From Myxocyprinus asiaticus (taxonomy: Eukaryota; Chordata; Actinopteri; Cypriniformes; Catostomidae), in contig NC_059372.1 in assembly GCF_019703515.2 (NCBI RefSeq), forward strand, positions 26,412,431 through 26,476,430: 64,000 nucleotides of DNA, read 5' to 3'. Shown here in pieces: positions 55,301 to 61,849 of the stretch. A program made the translations under genes and the position numbers. How positions within the stretch are numbered: the first letter of the stretch is position 1; every line of letters starts with the position of its first letter. A model generated the notes under the pieces. That model made no database searches. It worked only from the letters and a program-made list of their open reading frames with translations, and was not told where the DNA came from.

Positions 55301-58300
55301 GTGTGTAAATGAATTTCACTTTGGGTGAACTATCACTTTAAATACCCTTGCTTGCGTTCGACAAATTCAGTTTTAATGCACAAATATTCCATGTAGTCTC
55401 TCAATTAATATGAGGCAATAAAAGCTGCATGCATAATAATTATAAAAGAATTTGAAAAAAAAAAATAATGATATTTGAGTTTAGTATGTAGTAAATAAAG
55501 TATGCAGTATGCAGTTTAGCATGTCACACTGCAAGAAGTTTACCAAACGTATATCTGCTTCAAGGGCTCTTGTTCAATATTTTCCCAGGTTTGTGGAGCA
55601 CCAGGTGATGCTCCTTGTGGGGAGAGCCCTTGTGGTGGTGCTGGTTGTCGTGACGATGAGGGCAAACACCACTGTGGGGGCTTGAATTGCAATGGAGCCG
55701 TAGCAGTGGCCAATAATGCCCTGGATAGATCCAAGCATGCAGAGAAGGAGCTGAATAAAGCTATGGGAATGTTGGAAGATCTCTTTAAGCAGGTAGAGAC
55801 ACATGTCCAATGTTGTCAAGACACACTTTTTACATAATCTGACCAGTAATCACCACAAAAAAAGAATTTTTTCAGTGCTGTTTATTACTTTTTTGTCCTT
55901 TCTCAGCATCTTATGTTTTCCTGATTGCTTATTAAGGTGGCAGATGCTAAAACCAAAGCTCAGGAAGCTAAGGATAAAGCCCAGGCAGCAGTGGAGAAGG
56001 CTAGTGATACCAAGAACAAGGTTGATCATTTTAACAATGACCTAAGGGACCTCGTCAAACAAGTTCGAGAATTCCTCATGCGTGAGTAATGGTTAATGCA
56101 AACTAAATATATATTATACATAAATATATGCTATGCCTGAAGGCTATTTATCATTTACACTTTGGGCACTATCATGTTGAATTTGGCAGAGGAGGGGGCA
56201 GATCCTGACAGCATTGAGACAGTTGCCAATCGGGTTCTGGAACTGTCTATCCCCGCTTCTCCCAAGCAGATTCGACACCTTGCGGATGAGATTAAAGACC
56301 GCGTCAAGAGTCTGTCCAATGTGGATGCCATTCTGGAGCAGACCCAGAATGATGTCCGCAAAGCAGAACAGCTGCTGCTGGATGCCAAGAAAGCCAGGTT
56401 TGTGTATGTGTGTGTATACTGTGCATTAAAGGATTTTGTGTCTTCTAAGAACATAAATCTGTAAACACTTTACAATAAGGTTCCATTGGTTAACATTACT
56501 TAATGTATTAGGTTTCATAAACAATTGAAAATATATTGTTTACAGAATTTATTAATCTTTGTTAATGTTAGTTAATAAAAATAACAATTTTCATTGTTAC
56601 TTCATTTTAGTTTATTGTGCATTAACTAATGTTCACAAATACAACTTTTTATTTTAAAAATGTATTAGTATATGTTGAAATTAACATTGACTAAGATTAA
56701 TAAATGCTTAATAAGTATTGTTCATTGTTATTTCATGTTAACTAATGTTGTTAACTAATGTAAACAAATGGAAACTTGTAAAGTGTTACCCATAAATCAA
56801 ATCACTTTATTGTCACACCACAAGTGTAACAATGATTTTTGCTCTGCAAAGCATGCTGAACTCAACAGAAAATATGTTGAAAATGCACTATAAGTCTATT
56901 TATCAATGCAAACCTTTGTAATATTGGTTTCTATCAAGCAACATAAAATAATGAAGCAAACTACTCACCTATAGCTTGAAAAAAGTTGACTGTCGTCCTT
57001 GATGCAAGTTCCACATGCAGTGACAGTCACACAAACAGACATCTCTACTCAGTATATCTGACTGAATCCAGACAATTAAACAGTTTGTAGCAGCACTTTT
57101 GGGGTTTGGGTTCTTTTCCATGTAATTACCCTTTGGATGGAAATCTAGTCCCCCTTTCACTCCCAATAACCATTTTATAATTTATGACCATTATAAAAAG
57201 GAATAGCCAGTGTAGTAACCCAGAAATATCTTTATTTTCTGTATAGCCGCAGCTCTGTTTTGCAACAGAAATGCTGTCGGTGTGTGAAAGCACAACACAA
57301 GCCCCATGTTTTCTTACAGTAACACAGTTACACTTCTGTTTCGCTTATGCAGTACTAAAGCATGCAGTGTAAAACATGCCTAATATTCCATATACCTAAT
57401 ACATACATAATCAACAAATTTACCAAATGTGCAGAAATGTAAATGTGAATATTATCAGTATTTTCTTACTAAAGGAATAAGGCAGAGGGAGTGAAGAACA
57501 CTGCACAAAGTGTAAAACAGGCGCTGGGCGATGCCGGCAAAGCCCAAGCAGCTGCAGAAAAGGCCATTCAGAAAGCTAGGAAAGACATTGGCTTAACTCA
57601 GAACCGGCTGGCACAGGTAAAGCTGCTAGCATTTAAGATTTTTTTCAATTGATCAGTTTGACCACAAGAGCTCTTGCAAGCATTCTGTTTCTAAAGATCC
57701 AATCAGAGACCACAGCCTACGAGAGAGATCTCAGTGATGCTATGGACAGGCTAGGAGACCTTGTACACCAAATAGAGGCATTAAAATTCAAACGTGCCAA
57801 TAACAGCCTGGATGCAGCACGGGCAGAAGAGACCGCCACCATGGCCCGCGACAAAGCCAATGAAGCTAAAGAGGTGGGTGAGCGGAGCACGTTGCCTGTG
57901 CTTTGTTTGTCACACTTTAGTAACTTTTTTGTCTGTTTTAGATTCTGGACGGCGAGCTGTCCGATAAGTATCGTACTGTTCAGGGTCTAATGGAGAATAA
58001 GGCAAAGACAATGCAGGACGCCAAACAGAAAGCAGAGCGCCTGAGAGATGAAGCAAAGGAGTTACTTAAGGATGCCCAGGATAAACTACAAAGACTGGCA
58101 GGTGAGTGTATGGGAGACACAAAGACAACTGCCTATTCTTGGTGGAAGTCTATTCTTTCTGTTCAGCTGGCCTTTATTTCTACTTAAATGTTATGTTAAT
58201 TTATATGTACTGTACATGTATGCTGCACGATTATAACGAAAATCATAATTGATCATTATTTTGCGTCAGCTACACATCCAAAGCAAGCTGAAATTGTTCC

Positions 58301-59966
58301 TGAATTGCTTTATTGTGTAAAATAAAACAATTGTTTTAATTTTTTTTTTTTTTTTTTTTTACATTTTTTTATAAATTATACACAGAAATTGTGCAACACA
58401 ACAATACTAGATTACTAAATTGTCATTTTTAATATGCTAATAGACTAATTTAAACAGATTTTCTGATTGTCTATTGCATTCATGCACGCAACGGACCAAA
58501 ACAATTTTTAATAAAAAATATTGACATTGCAGGAATAGTTCTAAATTTAATAATTGACACTTTTCAATTAGTTAATTGTAGCAGCTGTAATTGTAATCTC
58601 TGTTATTTTTTTATTAATTGTGCAGCCTTATATACAAGTTATATTGTTAGCATTTCAGTTTGAGTTAAGTTGTTGAAAAATTTACATTTCAGAATATCTT
58701 AGTATTTGGAATGTCCCCATTTTTACTTTAATAACAGCATTCATTCGAGCTGGCATGAGCACAACAAAACCTGATGACCCATGTTATTCCAACATGATTT
58801 GAGATAAATCCACAAAATAAGTATTTTTTATTCATTTGACATCATAACTTTTCCTAAAGCTTTACCTAAAACCTCAATTATGAAACCTTTTCTTCCTAAA
58901 ACATTCTGTCTGCTTCAAGGTTTAAATTTAAATGCAAATTTTAAATTGCTGATTTTTTTTATGTGGACTTTTTAAAGGGATAGTTCACCCCAAAATGGAA
59001 ATTCTCTTATCATTTACTCACCCTCATGCCATTTCAAAAGTGAATGATTTCCTTTCTTCTGTAGAACACAAACAAAAATTTTTAGAAGAATATTTCAGCT
59101 CTGTATGTCCATAGAATGCAAGTGAATTTTGGCCAGAAACTTGAAGGTCCAAAAACCATATAAAGGCAACATAATAGTAATCCATGTGACCCCAGTGGTT
59201 AAATCCATATCTTGGGAAGTGATATGATAGGTGTGGGTGAGAAACAGATCGATATTTAAATCCTTTTTTACTATAAATCTCCACTTTCACTTTCACATTC
59301 TTCTGTTGTTTTTGGCAATTCACATTCTTTGTGAATATCGCCACTTACTGGGCAGGGAGGAGAATTTATAATAAAAAATATTGATCTGTTTCTCACCCAC
59401 ACCTATCACATCGCTTCTGAAGATATGGATTTAACCACTGGAATTGTGTGAATTACTTTTATGCTGCCTTTATGTGCTTTTTGGACCTTCAGATTTCTGG
59501 CCACAATTCACTTGCATTGAAAGGACCTAACGAGCTGGGATATTCTTCTACAAATCTTAATTTGTGTTCAGCAGAAGTAAGAAAGCCATACACATCTGAG
59601 ATGGCATGAGGGTGAGTAAATAATAAGAGAATTTTCATTTTTGGGTGAACTATCCCTTTAATCCCACTTTATATTTCTGAGACTTATCTGACAAGTAACC
59701 AAAAAACTTGCATAAATTGCCTTCTTGTGGTAACAAATAATATTGATCTTGAATGTTTTTCTAAGATGGTGGTTGTTGTGATACTGTATTTCCTTATAAA
59801 ACTTACCTGGTTTTGTTGTGTGTCCATAGAGCTTGAGAAAGACTATGAGGAAAACCAGAGGGTATTGGAAGGCAAAGCAAGGCAGCTAGATGGCCTGGAA
59901 GATAAAATGAAGGGAATCCTGAATGCCATCAATAAGCAGATTCAGATCTACAACACATGCCAATAG
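14294..59966 (+). CDS. lamb2: lamb2, laminin subunit beta-2, whole gene (32 coding exons, joined)
   Basis: Encodes a secreted basement-membrane glycoprotein that assembles with alpha and gamma chains into beta-2 laminins (synapse, kidney glomerulus, muscle and eye in vertebrates, from family knowledge). I joined 32 exons by AG/GT sites and matching codon phase: 14294-14557, 14714-14849, 28540-28613, 28707-28895, 29009-29072, 33503-33705, 33796-33916, 34013-34201, 39332-39511, 39831-39943, 41808-41887, 41984-42119, 43302-43460, 43537-43664, 43826-43955, 44240-44432, 44554-44697, 44841-45072, 47116-47279, 49221-49445, 49900-50117, 51227-51323, 51504-51876, 52986-53170, 54200-54441, 55589-55792, 55937-56081, 56190-56397, 57475-57616, 57697-57873, 57942-58101, 59830-59966. 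The sum is 5412 nt, 1803 residues plus stop, with no internal stop. Domains: signal about 1-39, LN about 46-285, LE1-5, laminin IV-B about 584-787, LE6-13, coiled coil from about 1195, Cys loop 1415-1450, coiled coil to Cys1802. Beta-2 identity rests on [21 protein letters not shown] and IYNTCQ, and on the usp19 neighbour. Confidence 0.93.
14714..14849 (+). CDS. lamb2: lamb2 coding exon 2: LN domain
   Basis: Residues 89-134, [13 protein letters not shown] through WWQSENG, the conserved LN core seen in all laminin beta chains. Acceptor ttctag, donor gtgaga, ends in phase 1. It is followed by a 13.7-kb intron. Confidence 0.93.
14926..15316. repeat. MITE-like repeat in lamb2 intron 2
   Basis: Start taaaggagcactcagcaattt matches the inverted end at about 30645-30668 (aaattactgagtacaccttta), and the interior tctcaagtgagtg is shared by both. 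Confidence 0.5.
15318..15412 (-). repeat. tRNA-derived SINE, internally deleted
   Basis: On the minus strand it begins gggcctgggtagctcagcga, with an RNA polymerase III A-box-like TGGGTAGCTCAGCGAG, and ends in an A-rich tail. The B-box part is deleted. A repeat, not a working tRNA gene. Confidence 0.6.
15413..17177. other. intron 2 DNA without recognised gene
   Basis: Only short ORFs; no splice-compatible laminin sequence seen. Simple CACA tracts near 16925. Confidence 0.4.
17178..18695 (+). mobile_element. Sleeping Beauty-type Tc1 transposon, inactive
   Basis: 1518 bp flanked by TA (17176-17177 and 18696-18697). Both ends have the IR/DR layout of the salmonid-type Tc1 group: outer and inner gaagtttacatacac motifs at about 17189 and 17387, and their inverted counterparts at about 18461 and 18671. 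Confidence 0.85.
17570..18455 (+). pseudogene. Tc1 transposase pseudogene of the Sleeping Beauty-type element
   Basis: Starts near atgggaaaatcag (17569) but breaks into frame-shifted pieces: [19 protein letters not shown], then [14 protein letters not shown], then [19 protein letters not shown] and WPSQSPDLN, then [17 protein letters not shown]-type signatures are recognisable, but at least three frame breaks prevent a full protein. The element copies itself only with help from others, if at all. Confidence 0.8.
18698..19323. other. intron 2 DNA without recognised gene
   Basis: No coding or repeat signal identified; an 8-bp target site gttaacgt precedes the next element at 19316-19323. Confidence 0.4.
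20878..21377. repeat. MITE with ctgcgttccattcaa / ttgaatggaatgcag ends
   Basis: Inverted ends at 20879 and 21363-21377; a second pair aaagtgcaatggaatgca / ggaatggaatgcattt lies just inside. No ORF of note. Confidence 0.6.
22435..22820. repeat. interspersed repeat, left flank of the gypsy fragment
   Basis: The run from taaaggttctgtaagtgatt to gagggcagggtcttggaatg reads like a cyprinid MITE broken by the adjacent gypsy sequence, but its right part was not found after 24585. Confidence 0.4.
22815..24585 (-). pseudogene. Ty3/gypsy retrotransposon pol fragment, degenerate
   Basis: Minus strand, in pol order. Protease-like piece at 24183-24560 with an active-site motif [11 protein letters not shown]. 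Start of reverse transcriptase at about 23890-24170 ([28 protein letters not shown]). RNase H/integrase linker at about 23640-23850. Integrase at 22815-23624 with an H-C zinc region ([27 protein letters not shown]) and core ([41 protein letters not shown]). The reverse transcriptase core with its YxDD box and most of RNase H are missing, and no LTRs were found. Confidence 0.82.
25417..26190. other. intron 2 DNA without recognised gene
   Basis: Short ORFs only; an A14 tract near 26087. No repeat family recognised. Confidence 0.35.
26304..27883 (+). mobile_element. Tc1/mariner transposon, near full length, inactive
   Basis: 1580 bp flanked by TA at 26302-26303 and 27884-27885. Inverted ends caggtgcatctcaataaatt and its complement extend for about 220 bp with few differences, suggesting a fairly young copy. 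Confidence 0.87.
26603..27603 (+). pseudogene. Tc1 transposase pseudogene
   Basis: From ATG 26603 ([12 protein letters not shown]) a frameshift occurs near 26640. The frame then continues through the paired-type domain ([16 protein letters not shown]) and DDE region (VLFSDESKF) to an in-frame TGA at 27163-27165 where relatives have Trp. It resumes to KAKGAPTKY and a stop at 27601. The second catalytic Asp position reads QQH (about 27307) instead of QQD; the third acidic residue, in NPIENLWG, is present. Three independent lesions, so no active enzyme. Confidence 0.85.
28540..28613 (+). CDS. lamb2: lamb2 coding exon 3: LN domain
   Basis: Residues 134-158, reading [20 protein letters not shown], nearly invariant in beta-1 and beta-2 chains. 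Acceptor ttttcttag, donor gtaaga; enters in phase 1, leaves in phase 0. Confidence 0.94.
28707..28895 (+). CDS. lamb2: lamb2 coding exon 4: LN domain
   Basis: Residues 159-221, from [19 protein letters not shown] to DIEPSTEGE, the LN polymerisation domain. Acceptor ctacacag, donor gtgaga, 63 whole codons. Confidence 0.95.
29009..29072 (+). CDS. lamb2: lamb2 coding exon 5: LN domain
   Basis: Residues 222-243, [20 protein letters not shown]. Acceptor ctcttag, donor gtaagt, leaves in phase 1. Confidence 0.93.
29073..30440. other. lamb2 intron 5, unassigned part
   Basis: A/T-rich, short ORFs only, no repeat family recognised with confidence. Confidence 0.4.
30441..30668. repeat. MITE-like repeat related to 14926-15316
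   Basis: Shares ctcaagtgagtg and the end aaattactgagtacaccttta with the copy in intron 2, in inverted orientation. The left boundary is uncertain. Confidence 0.45.
31512..32634. mobile_element. Harbinger-type element with ggggccggattcac inverted ends
   Basis: Ends ggggccggattcac (31512) and gtgaatccggcccc (to 32634) are inverted, followed inward on both sides by ttcttaag-rich arms. A decayed Myb-like ORF on the minus strand inside supports PIF/Harbinger. No nuclease-type transposase present. Confidence 0.62.
31992..32244 (-). pseudogene. decayed Myb/SANT-like protein of a Harbinger element
   Basis: Minus strand from ATG 32244: [20 protein letters not shown], then a frame break and stop. In another frame [20 protein letters not shown] then [19 protein letters not shown] and a stop at 31992. 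This pattern resembles the Myb-like partner protein coded by Harbinger transposons. It is too short and broken to be functional. Confidence 0.6.
33119..33176 (+). repeat. short Tc1 end relic
   Basis: gttcctaataaagtgcttag with aataagttggtgtacag upstream matches the ends of the family at 13449-13993. Only one end remains. Confidence 0.6.
33503..33705 (+). CDS. lamb2: lamb2 coding exon 6: end of LN domain, start of LE1
   Basis: Residues 243-310. Contains [20 protein letters not shown] with a likely N-glycosylation site (NFT), then REKYYYA-like and [14 protein letters not shown], where the first laminin-type EGF repeat begins. Acceptor cattacag, donor gtgagt. Confidence 0.95.
33796..33916 (+). 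CDS. lamb2: lamb2 coding exon 7: LE1
   Basis: Residues 311-351, [19 protein letters not shown] through NTNACK, with the LE cysteine spacing. Donor gtaatt, leaves in phase 1. Confidence 0.94.
34013..34201 (+). CDS. lamb2: lamb2 coding exon 8: LE2
   Basis: Residues 351-414, [30 protein letters not shown] and [15 protein letters not shown]. Acceptor ttttcctccag, donor gtaagt. The next intron is 5.1 kb and carries a LINE. Confidence 0.95.
34380..35222 (+). pseudogene. LINE ORF1 pseudogene (L1-type ORF1p)
   Basis: Starts [20 protein letters not shown]; after a frame break near 34650 continues as [29 protein letters not shown] and [10 protein letters not shown], the coiled-coil to RRM transition of L1-type ORF1 RNA-binding proteins, then breaks again near 34980 and runs to a stop at 35221. 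At least two frame breaks. Confidence 0.72.
36218..39062 (+). pseudogene. LINE ORF2 pseudogene: AP endonuclease, reverse transcriptase, C-terminal Cys-rich end
   Basis: Endonuclease: [34 protein letters not shown] (36218-36697). Reverse transcriptase: [18 protein letters not shown] (about 37540-37600), [47 protein letters not shown] and the catalytic box as YADY instead of YADD (about 38265). The C-terminal end [19 protein letters not shown] is at about 38705-38765. Breaks near 36690, 36900, 37760 and 38410 and a probable internal deletion near 38400-38480 inactivate it. Confidence 0.82.
39332..39511 (+). CDS. lamb2: lamb2 coding exon 9: LE3
   Basis: Residues 414-474, [48 protein letters not shown]. 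Acceptor ttccaccag, donor gtgagt, phase 1 on both sides. Confidence 0.95.
39831..39943 (+). CDS. lamb2: lamb2 coding exon 10: LE4
   Basis: Residues 474-511, [31 protein letters not shown]. Acceptor tttgcattag, donor gtaagt, leaves in phase 0. Confidence 0.94.
39944..41807. other. lamb2 intron 10, unassigned
   Basis: No gene recognised. A unit with ttaagaggt (40997) and inverted acctcttaa (41555-41563) may be a roughly 570-bp element with weak inverted ends; unproven. Confidence 0.35.
41808..41887 (+). CDS. lamb2: lamb2 coding exon 11: LE4/LE5
   Basis: Residues 512-538, [20 protein letters not shown] followed by GGATDNQ. Acceptor cttcccacag, donor gtaagt, leaves in phase 2. Confidence 0.93.
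41984..42119 (+). CDS. lamb2: lamb2 coding exon 12: LE5 and entry to laminin IV-B domain
   Basis: Residues 538-583, [20 protein letters not shown] then [15 protein letters not shown]. Acceptor ctatcttcag, donor gtaagt. A repeat begins about 70 bp after the exon. Confidence 0.93.
42191..42533. repeat. hairpin MITE copy, intron 12
   Basis: aaagagatagttcacc start and gggtgcactgtcccttt end; inverted halves with agatgttaggcagaatg / attctgcctagcatctcc. Confidence 0.7.
42533..43170. repeat. hairpin MITE copy, adjacent to the previous one
   Basis: Begins aaaggacagtttaccc where the preceding copy ends and ends gggtgaactatccttta. Two copies lie head to tail, 131 bp before exon 13. Confidence 0.72.
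43302..43460 (+). CDS. lamb2: lamb2 coding exon 13: laminin IV type B domain
   Basis: Residues 584-636: [18 protein letters not shown] and [18 protein letters not shown], matching the non-EGF globular domain of beta chains. Acceptor gttttatag, donor gtaaat. Confidence 0.93.
43537..43664 (+). CDS. lamb2: lamb2 coding exon 14: laminin IV type B domain
   Basis: Residues 637-679: [19 protein letters not shown] and CGNTIPADD. Acceptor tttttaaag, donor gtatgt, leaves in phase 2. Confidence 0.92.
43826..43955 (+). CDS. lamb2: lamb2 coding exon 15: laminin IV type B domain
   Basis: Residues 679-722: [20 protein letters not shown] through AYALLDS. Acceptor ctctactgcag, donor gtaagt. Confidence 0.92.
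44240..44432 (+). CDS. lamb2: lamb2 coding exon 16: end of laminin IV type B domain
   Basis: Residues 723-787: [26 protein letters not shown] and [10 protein letters not shown]. Acceptor cttctccag, donor gtgagt, leaves in phase 1. Confidence 0.93.
44554..44697 (+). CDS. lamb2: lamb2 coding exon 17: LE6
   Basis: Residues 787-835: [20 protein letters not shown] through FGPSGCK. Acceptor tctcccgcag, donor gtaaga. Confidence 0.94.
44841..45072 (+). CDS. lamb2: lamb2 coding exon 18: LE7-LE8
   Basis: Residues 835-912: [38 protein letters not shown], ending GDKCER. Acceptor tctgtctgtag, donor gtaaga. It ends in phase 2, which matters for the displaced exon copy that follows in the intron. Confidence 0.94.
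45073..46342. other. lamb2 intron 18, left part
   Basis: A/T-rich, with (AAT)n at about 46280-46313; no gene or known repeat family recognised. Confidence 0.4.
46343..46798 (+). pseudogene. partial, out-of-order duplicate of lamb2 exon 21 plus upstream intron
   Basis: About 456 bp nearly identical to 49637-50091. It carries 148 bp or more of the repeat in front of exon 21, the exon's acceptor (attcag, exon-equivalent start 46607) and its first 192 nt, ending at CDPN before unrelated sequence. The last 26 nt of the exon and its donor are absent. It lies between exons 18 and 19, three exons too early. Exon 18 ends in phase 2 but this copy needs phase 1, so inclusion would reach a TGA after about 18 codons. 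I judge it a non-functional exon copy. Confidence 0.85.
47116..47279 (+). CDS. lamb2: lamb2 coding exon 19: LE9
   Basis: Residues 912-967: [29 protein letters not shown] and [13 protein letters not shown]. Acceptor ctgtcatag, donor gtattt, leaves in phase 1. Confidence 0.93.
47280..48747. other. lamb2 intron 19, left part, probable repeat
   Basis: ttattgcaaaataaacccct and gacggggtgatcgggact near 47500 read like a recurrent cyprinid unit, and 48000-48060 (ccgcaattgaccaatcag) like its other end. No gene recognised. Confidence 0.35.
48748..48895 (+). repeat. partial MITE, same family as 49463-49783
   Basis: tgaagtgtgtcatttttgcg, gatttccctgaaaagtgtaa and gctatcaaaacattg match the left half of the exon-21-proximal element. 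Confidence 0.6.
49221..49445 (+). CDS. lamb2: lamb2 coding exon 20: LE9-LE10
   Basis: Residues 967-1042: [50 protein letters not shown]. Acceptor cattaaccag, donor gtaagt, phase 1 on both sides. Confidence 0.94.
49463..49783. repeat. MITE in front of exon 21
   Basis: Left end cttaaagctgaaatgtgtca and right end tgacacacttcaactttaaa are inverted; about 320 bp. Its right half (from 49637) is part of the segment duplicated to 46343. Confidence 0.65.
49900..50117 (+). CDS. lamb2: lamb2 coding exon 21: LE11
   Basis: Residues 1042-1114: [45 protein letters not shown], ending TSSCNE. Acceptor atctattcag, donor gtacct, leaves in phase 0. This is the intact source of the displaced copy at 46607-46798. 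Confidence 0.94.
50518..51189. repeat. hairpin MITE copy with an internal insertion, intron 21
   Basis: Left end taaggaatatttcaccc, right end gaggtgaactatcccttta. About 340 bp of unrelated DNA (about 50755-51095) separates the halves. Confidence 0.6.
51227..51323 (+). CDS. lamb2: lamb2 coding exon 22: LE12
   Basis: Residues 1115-1147: [19 protein letters not shown] then [11 protein letters not shown]. Acceptor catattcag, donor gtatgc, leaves in phase 1. Confidence 0.94.
51504..51876 (+). CDS. lamb2: lamb2 coding exon 23: LE13 and start of coiled-coil domain II
   Basis: Residues 1147-1271. LE13 reads [20 protein letters not shown] and ends [19 protein letters not shown], a beta-2-specific junction, then runs into heptad-rich coiled coil with a likely N-glycosylation site (NAT). 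Acceptor ctcttcgcag, donor gtataa, leaves in phase 2. Confidence 0.95.
51918..52175. repeat. short hairpin MITE copy 41 bp after exon 23
   Basis: aaagggatagttcacccaaa start and gagtgaactatccctttaa end with inverted interior. Confidence 0.72.
52986..53170 (+). CDS. lamb2: lamb2 coding exon 24: coiled-coil domain II
   Basis: Residues 1271-1333: [34 protein letters not shown] and [11 protein letters not shown]. Long amphipathic helix without prolines. Acceptor gtcatgcag, donor gtaagt. Confidence 0.93.
53459..54003. repeat. hairpin MITE copy, intron 24
   Basis: aaagggatagttcaccc start; ttggatgaactattccttta end. The interior halves are inverted around about 53745. Confidence 0.73.
54200..54441 (+). 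CDS. lamb2: lamb2 coding exon 25: coiled-coil domain II
   Basis: Residues 1333-1413: [20 protein letters not shown] (NKS site), [19 protein letters not shown], ending KKVNEK. Acceptor tttcttgtag, donor gtgaag. Phase 0 at the end joins cleanly to [10 protein letters not shown] of the next exon; read-through hits a stop 27 nt later. Confidence 0.9.
54659..55340. repeat. hairpin MITE copy with a perfect short apex palindrome
   Basis: Start aaggaataatttaccc, end gggtgaactatcacttta. Apex contains atttcaagctcga and its complement tcgagcttgaaat at about 54994-55022. Confidence 0.7.
55589..55792 (+). CDS. lamb2: lamb2 coding exon 26: domain alpha cysteine loop and start of domain I
   Basis: Residues 1414-1481. 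[20 protein letters not shown] and CGGLNC give the six-cysteine alpha loop found only in laminin beta chains; the sequence is much closer to beta-2 than beta-1. Acceptor ttttcccag, donor gtagag, 68 whole codons. Confidence 0.95.
55937..56081 (+). CDS. lamb2: lamb2 coding exon 27: coiled-coil domain I
   Basis: Residues 1482-1530: [20 protein letters not shown] through [11 protein letters not shown]. Acceptor cttattaag, donor gtgagt, leaves in phase 1. Confidence 0.92.
56190..56397 (+). CDS. lamb2: lamb2 coding exon 28: coiled-coil domain I
   Basis: Residues 1530-1599: [54 protein letters not shown]. Strong beta-2 match. Donor gtttgt is weak but the phase (2) fits exon 29. Confidence 0.93.
56464..56790. 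repeat. MITE with cactttacaataagg inverted ends, intron 28
   Basis: Start acactttacaataaggttcc, end ttgtaaagtgttacc, with repeated taactaatgtt motifs inside; a very common cyprinid family by appearance. Confidence 0.65.
57475..57616 (+). CDS. lamb2: lamb2 coding exon 29: coiled-coil domain I
   Basis: Residues 1599-1646: [20 protein letters not shown] through [10 protein letters not shown]. Acceptor ttactaaag, donor gtaaag, leaves in phase 0. Confidence 0.92.
57697..57873 (+). CDS. lamb2: lamb2 coding exon 30: coiled-coil domain I
   Basis: Residues 1647-1705: [39 protein letters not shown]. Acceptor tttctaaag, donor gtgggt, 59 whole codons. Confidence 0.93.
57942..58101 (+). CDS. lamb2: lamb2 coding exon 31: coiled-coil domain I
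   Basis: Residues 1706-1759: [43 protein letters not shown]. Acceptor tctgttttag, donor gtgagt, leaves in phase 1. Confidence 0.93.
58974..59660. repeat. hairpin MITE copy, intron 31
   Basis: aaagggatagttcacccc start and tgggtgaactatcccttta end; complete, inverted halves. Confidence 0.75.
59830..59966 (+). CDS. lamb2: lamb2 last coding exon 32
   Basis: Residues 1759-1803 plus [23 protein letters not shown] through IQIYNTCQ. The penultimate Cys is the conserved residue that disulphide-links beta to gamma chains at the coiled-coil end. Acceptor gtgtccatag. Confidence 0.95.
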
Positions 59967-60385
59967 TCTGTCACAGGAAGGAATCCTATCAGCTGAACTT
60001 CTGCTGCTGTCCCTCAAACTTCAGCAATGTCTGAAAGCAACAAAATTACAAGAGGATGACACATGGCCACCAGACAATATTTTTGGAAAAATGTTTTAAT
60101 GAAGGGCTACTCTTATAAGAACAATAGATTAACCTATTTTAATTTCCAAATAGAGCAATAAATTGCAGATATTGACATTGTGCATTGTATGGCAGAGCAG
60201 TATTTCACTTTCTTGTCAATAATTGAAATTTGCTTGTAAATTACTGTGTACACTGATGAAGATCCTTTGCGATAAGTTTGCTTGAAAGTAAAAGACACTG
60301 AATCAAATCATTTTACAGAAGTTAAAGTGTATAGAATTCTGCTTGCCCTTCCTTTTAAATAAAGTATTGACAGATATTTAACTAA
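59967..60385 (+). terminator. lamb2 3' UTR with polyadenylation signals
   Basis: Non-coding A/T-rich sequence after the stop. AATAAA hexamers occur at about 60157 and 60358; the cleavage site is probably 15-25 nt after one of them. Inference from motifs only. Confidence 0.55.
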
Positions 60386-60964
60386 CACTCAACTTTCTTA
60401 TGAGGAAACAATTTACATGCATTGTCTTGGTCTTGGAAGATTTGTGTTTCTATAATTATCATAATATTTGTCAAATACTAAGAAAAATGAAGGGGTGACC
60501 AGCTGTTTATATATACATAATGTCATATATACATAATGGATCAATGTGTATCATGTACATATGTTCTTTACAAGATTAAAACAACAACAATATTTAAAAT
60601 AATAATAATAATAATACATCTGTGTTATTTTTACTCATTTGTTTGCCAAATCTCTGTAAAACTTTGTTTAATATAAAGGCTTTTACATTAACCCTAAAAG
60701 ATGTGCCATGAGGAAGGAGGAAGGGAGAGCACATGTCTCTCATCTACAAACTATGAATGAAAAAAAGGACAGGGAGAAAACCATCTCTTTGAAAAGGTAA
60801 AATCCTCTCTTTCAGGAGTATTGGATCTGATTAAAAAAGAATAAATAAATAAAATATAATGCATTTCAATTAATTACATAGGGGGGTTGAAAAAATAAAA
60901 TAAAACTCAAATAAAACGGTTTTGTGAGCATAATTTGCTAAATAATATCTGGGTAAGAATGGTT

Positions 60965-61492
60965 AAAGTGATAGTTCACTCAAAAATGAAAATACTCTCA
61001 TCATTTACTCAGCCTCATGCCTTCCCAGATGTGAAAGGCTTTCTTCTGCAGAACACAAACAAAGATTTTTAGTAGAATATCTCAGCTCTGTTGGTCCATA
61101 CAATGTGAATGGTGACCAGAACTTTGAAGCTCCAAAAAGCTTATAAAGGCAGCATAAAAGTAATACACACGACTCCAGTGGTTTAATCCATATCTTCAGA
61201 AGCGAAGTGAGATTTGTGGTTTAGAAACAGATCAATGTTTAAATCCTTTTTACTATAAATCTCCACTTTCACTTTCACATCTAAAAGTCACATGTGGCGC
61301 CTCCGGAGTCTTATGGATTACTTTTATGCTGCATTTATATGCTTTTTGGACTTTCAGATATCTGACCACCATTCACTTGCATTGAAAGAACCAACAGAGC
61401 TAAAATATTCTTCTAAAAATCTTGTTTGTGTTCAGAAGACAAAAAAAAAAATAAATAAAAAAAAAAAATCACATCTGGGATGACACGAGGGT
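60965..61492. repeat. hairpin MITE copy between lamb2 and usp19, right end lost
   Basis: aaagtgatagttcactcaaa start; inverted body; ends near cacatctgggatgacacgag without the usual terminus, after an A-rich tract. The rest of 60386-61850 shows no gene. Confidence 0.65.
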
Positions 61493-61849
61493 TAGTTATA
61501 TAGTTATATAGAAAACATTGGTTATCAGGCTGCATTTTGTGCATTAGCACTAATAAACCATGATGACTTAGTTGAGCACTTTTTTCTTGCACTGTAGCGA
61601 TTCCATAAACAAAGACTGCATTGTTTGTGTCGTTTATTAAATGGCAACGAATAATGTGACAATTCAAATATATTTAAGGCGTTTACATTAAACCTCTTTA
61701 CAAGAAAAGTCTTCAGCGCACAGGGATTGCGCGCCCAGAAATGGACTGTGTGTGTGTATGTTTGTGTCTGAGGCAGGTTGGCTTGATCTCAGTCTCTTCC
61801 CGGTTTGTTTTTGTTCTCCAACAAAGTGCGAGTCATTGAGCAGGAGAGT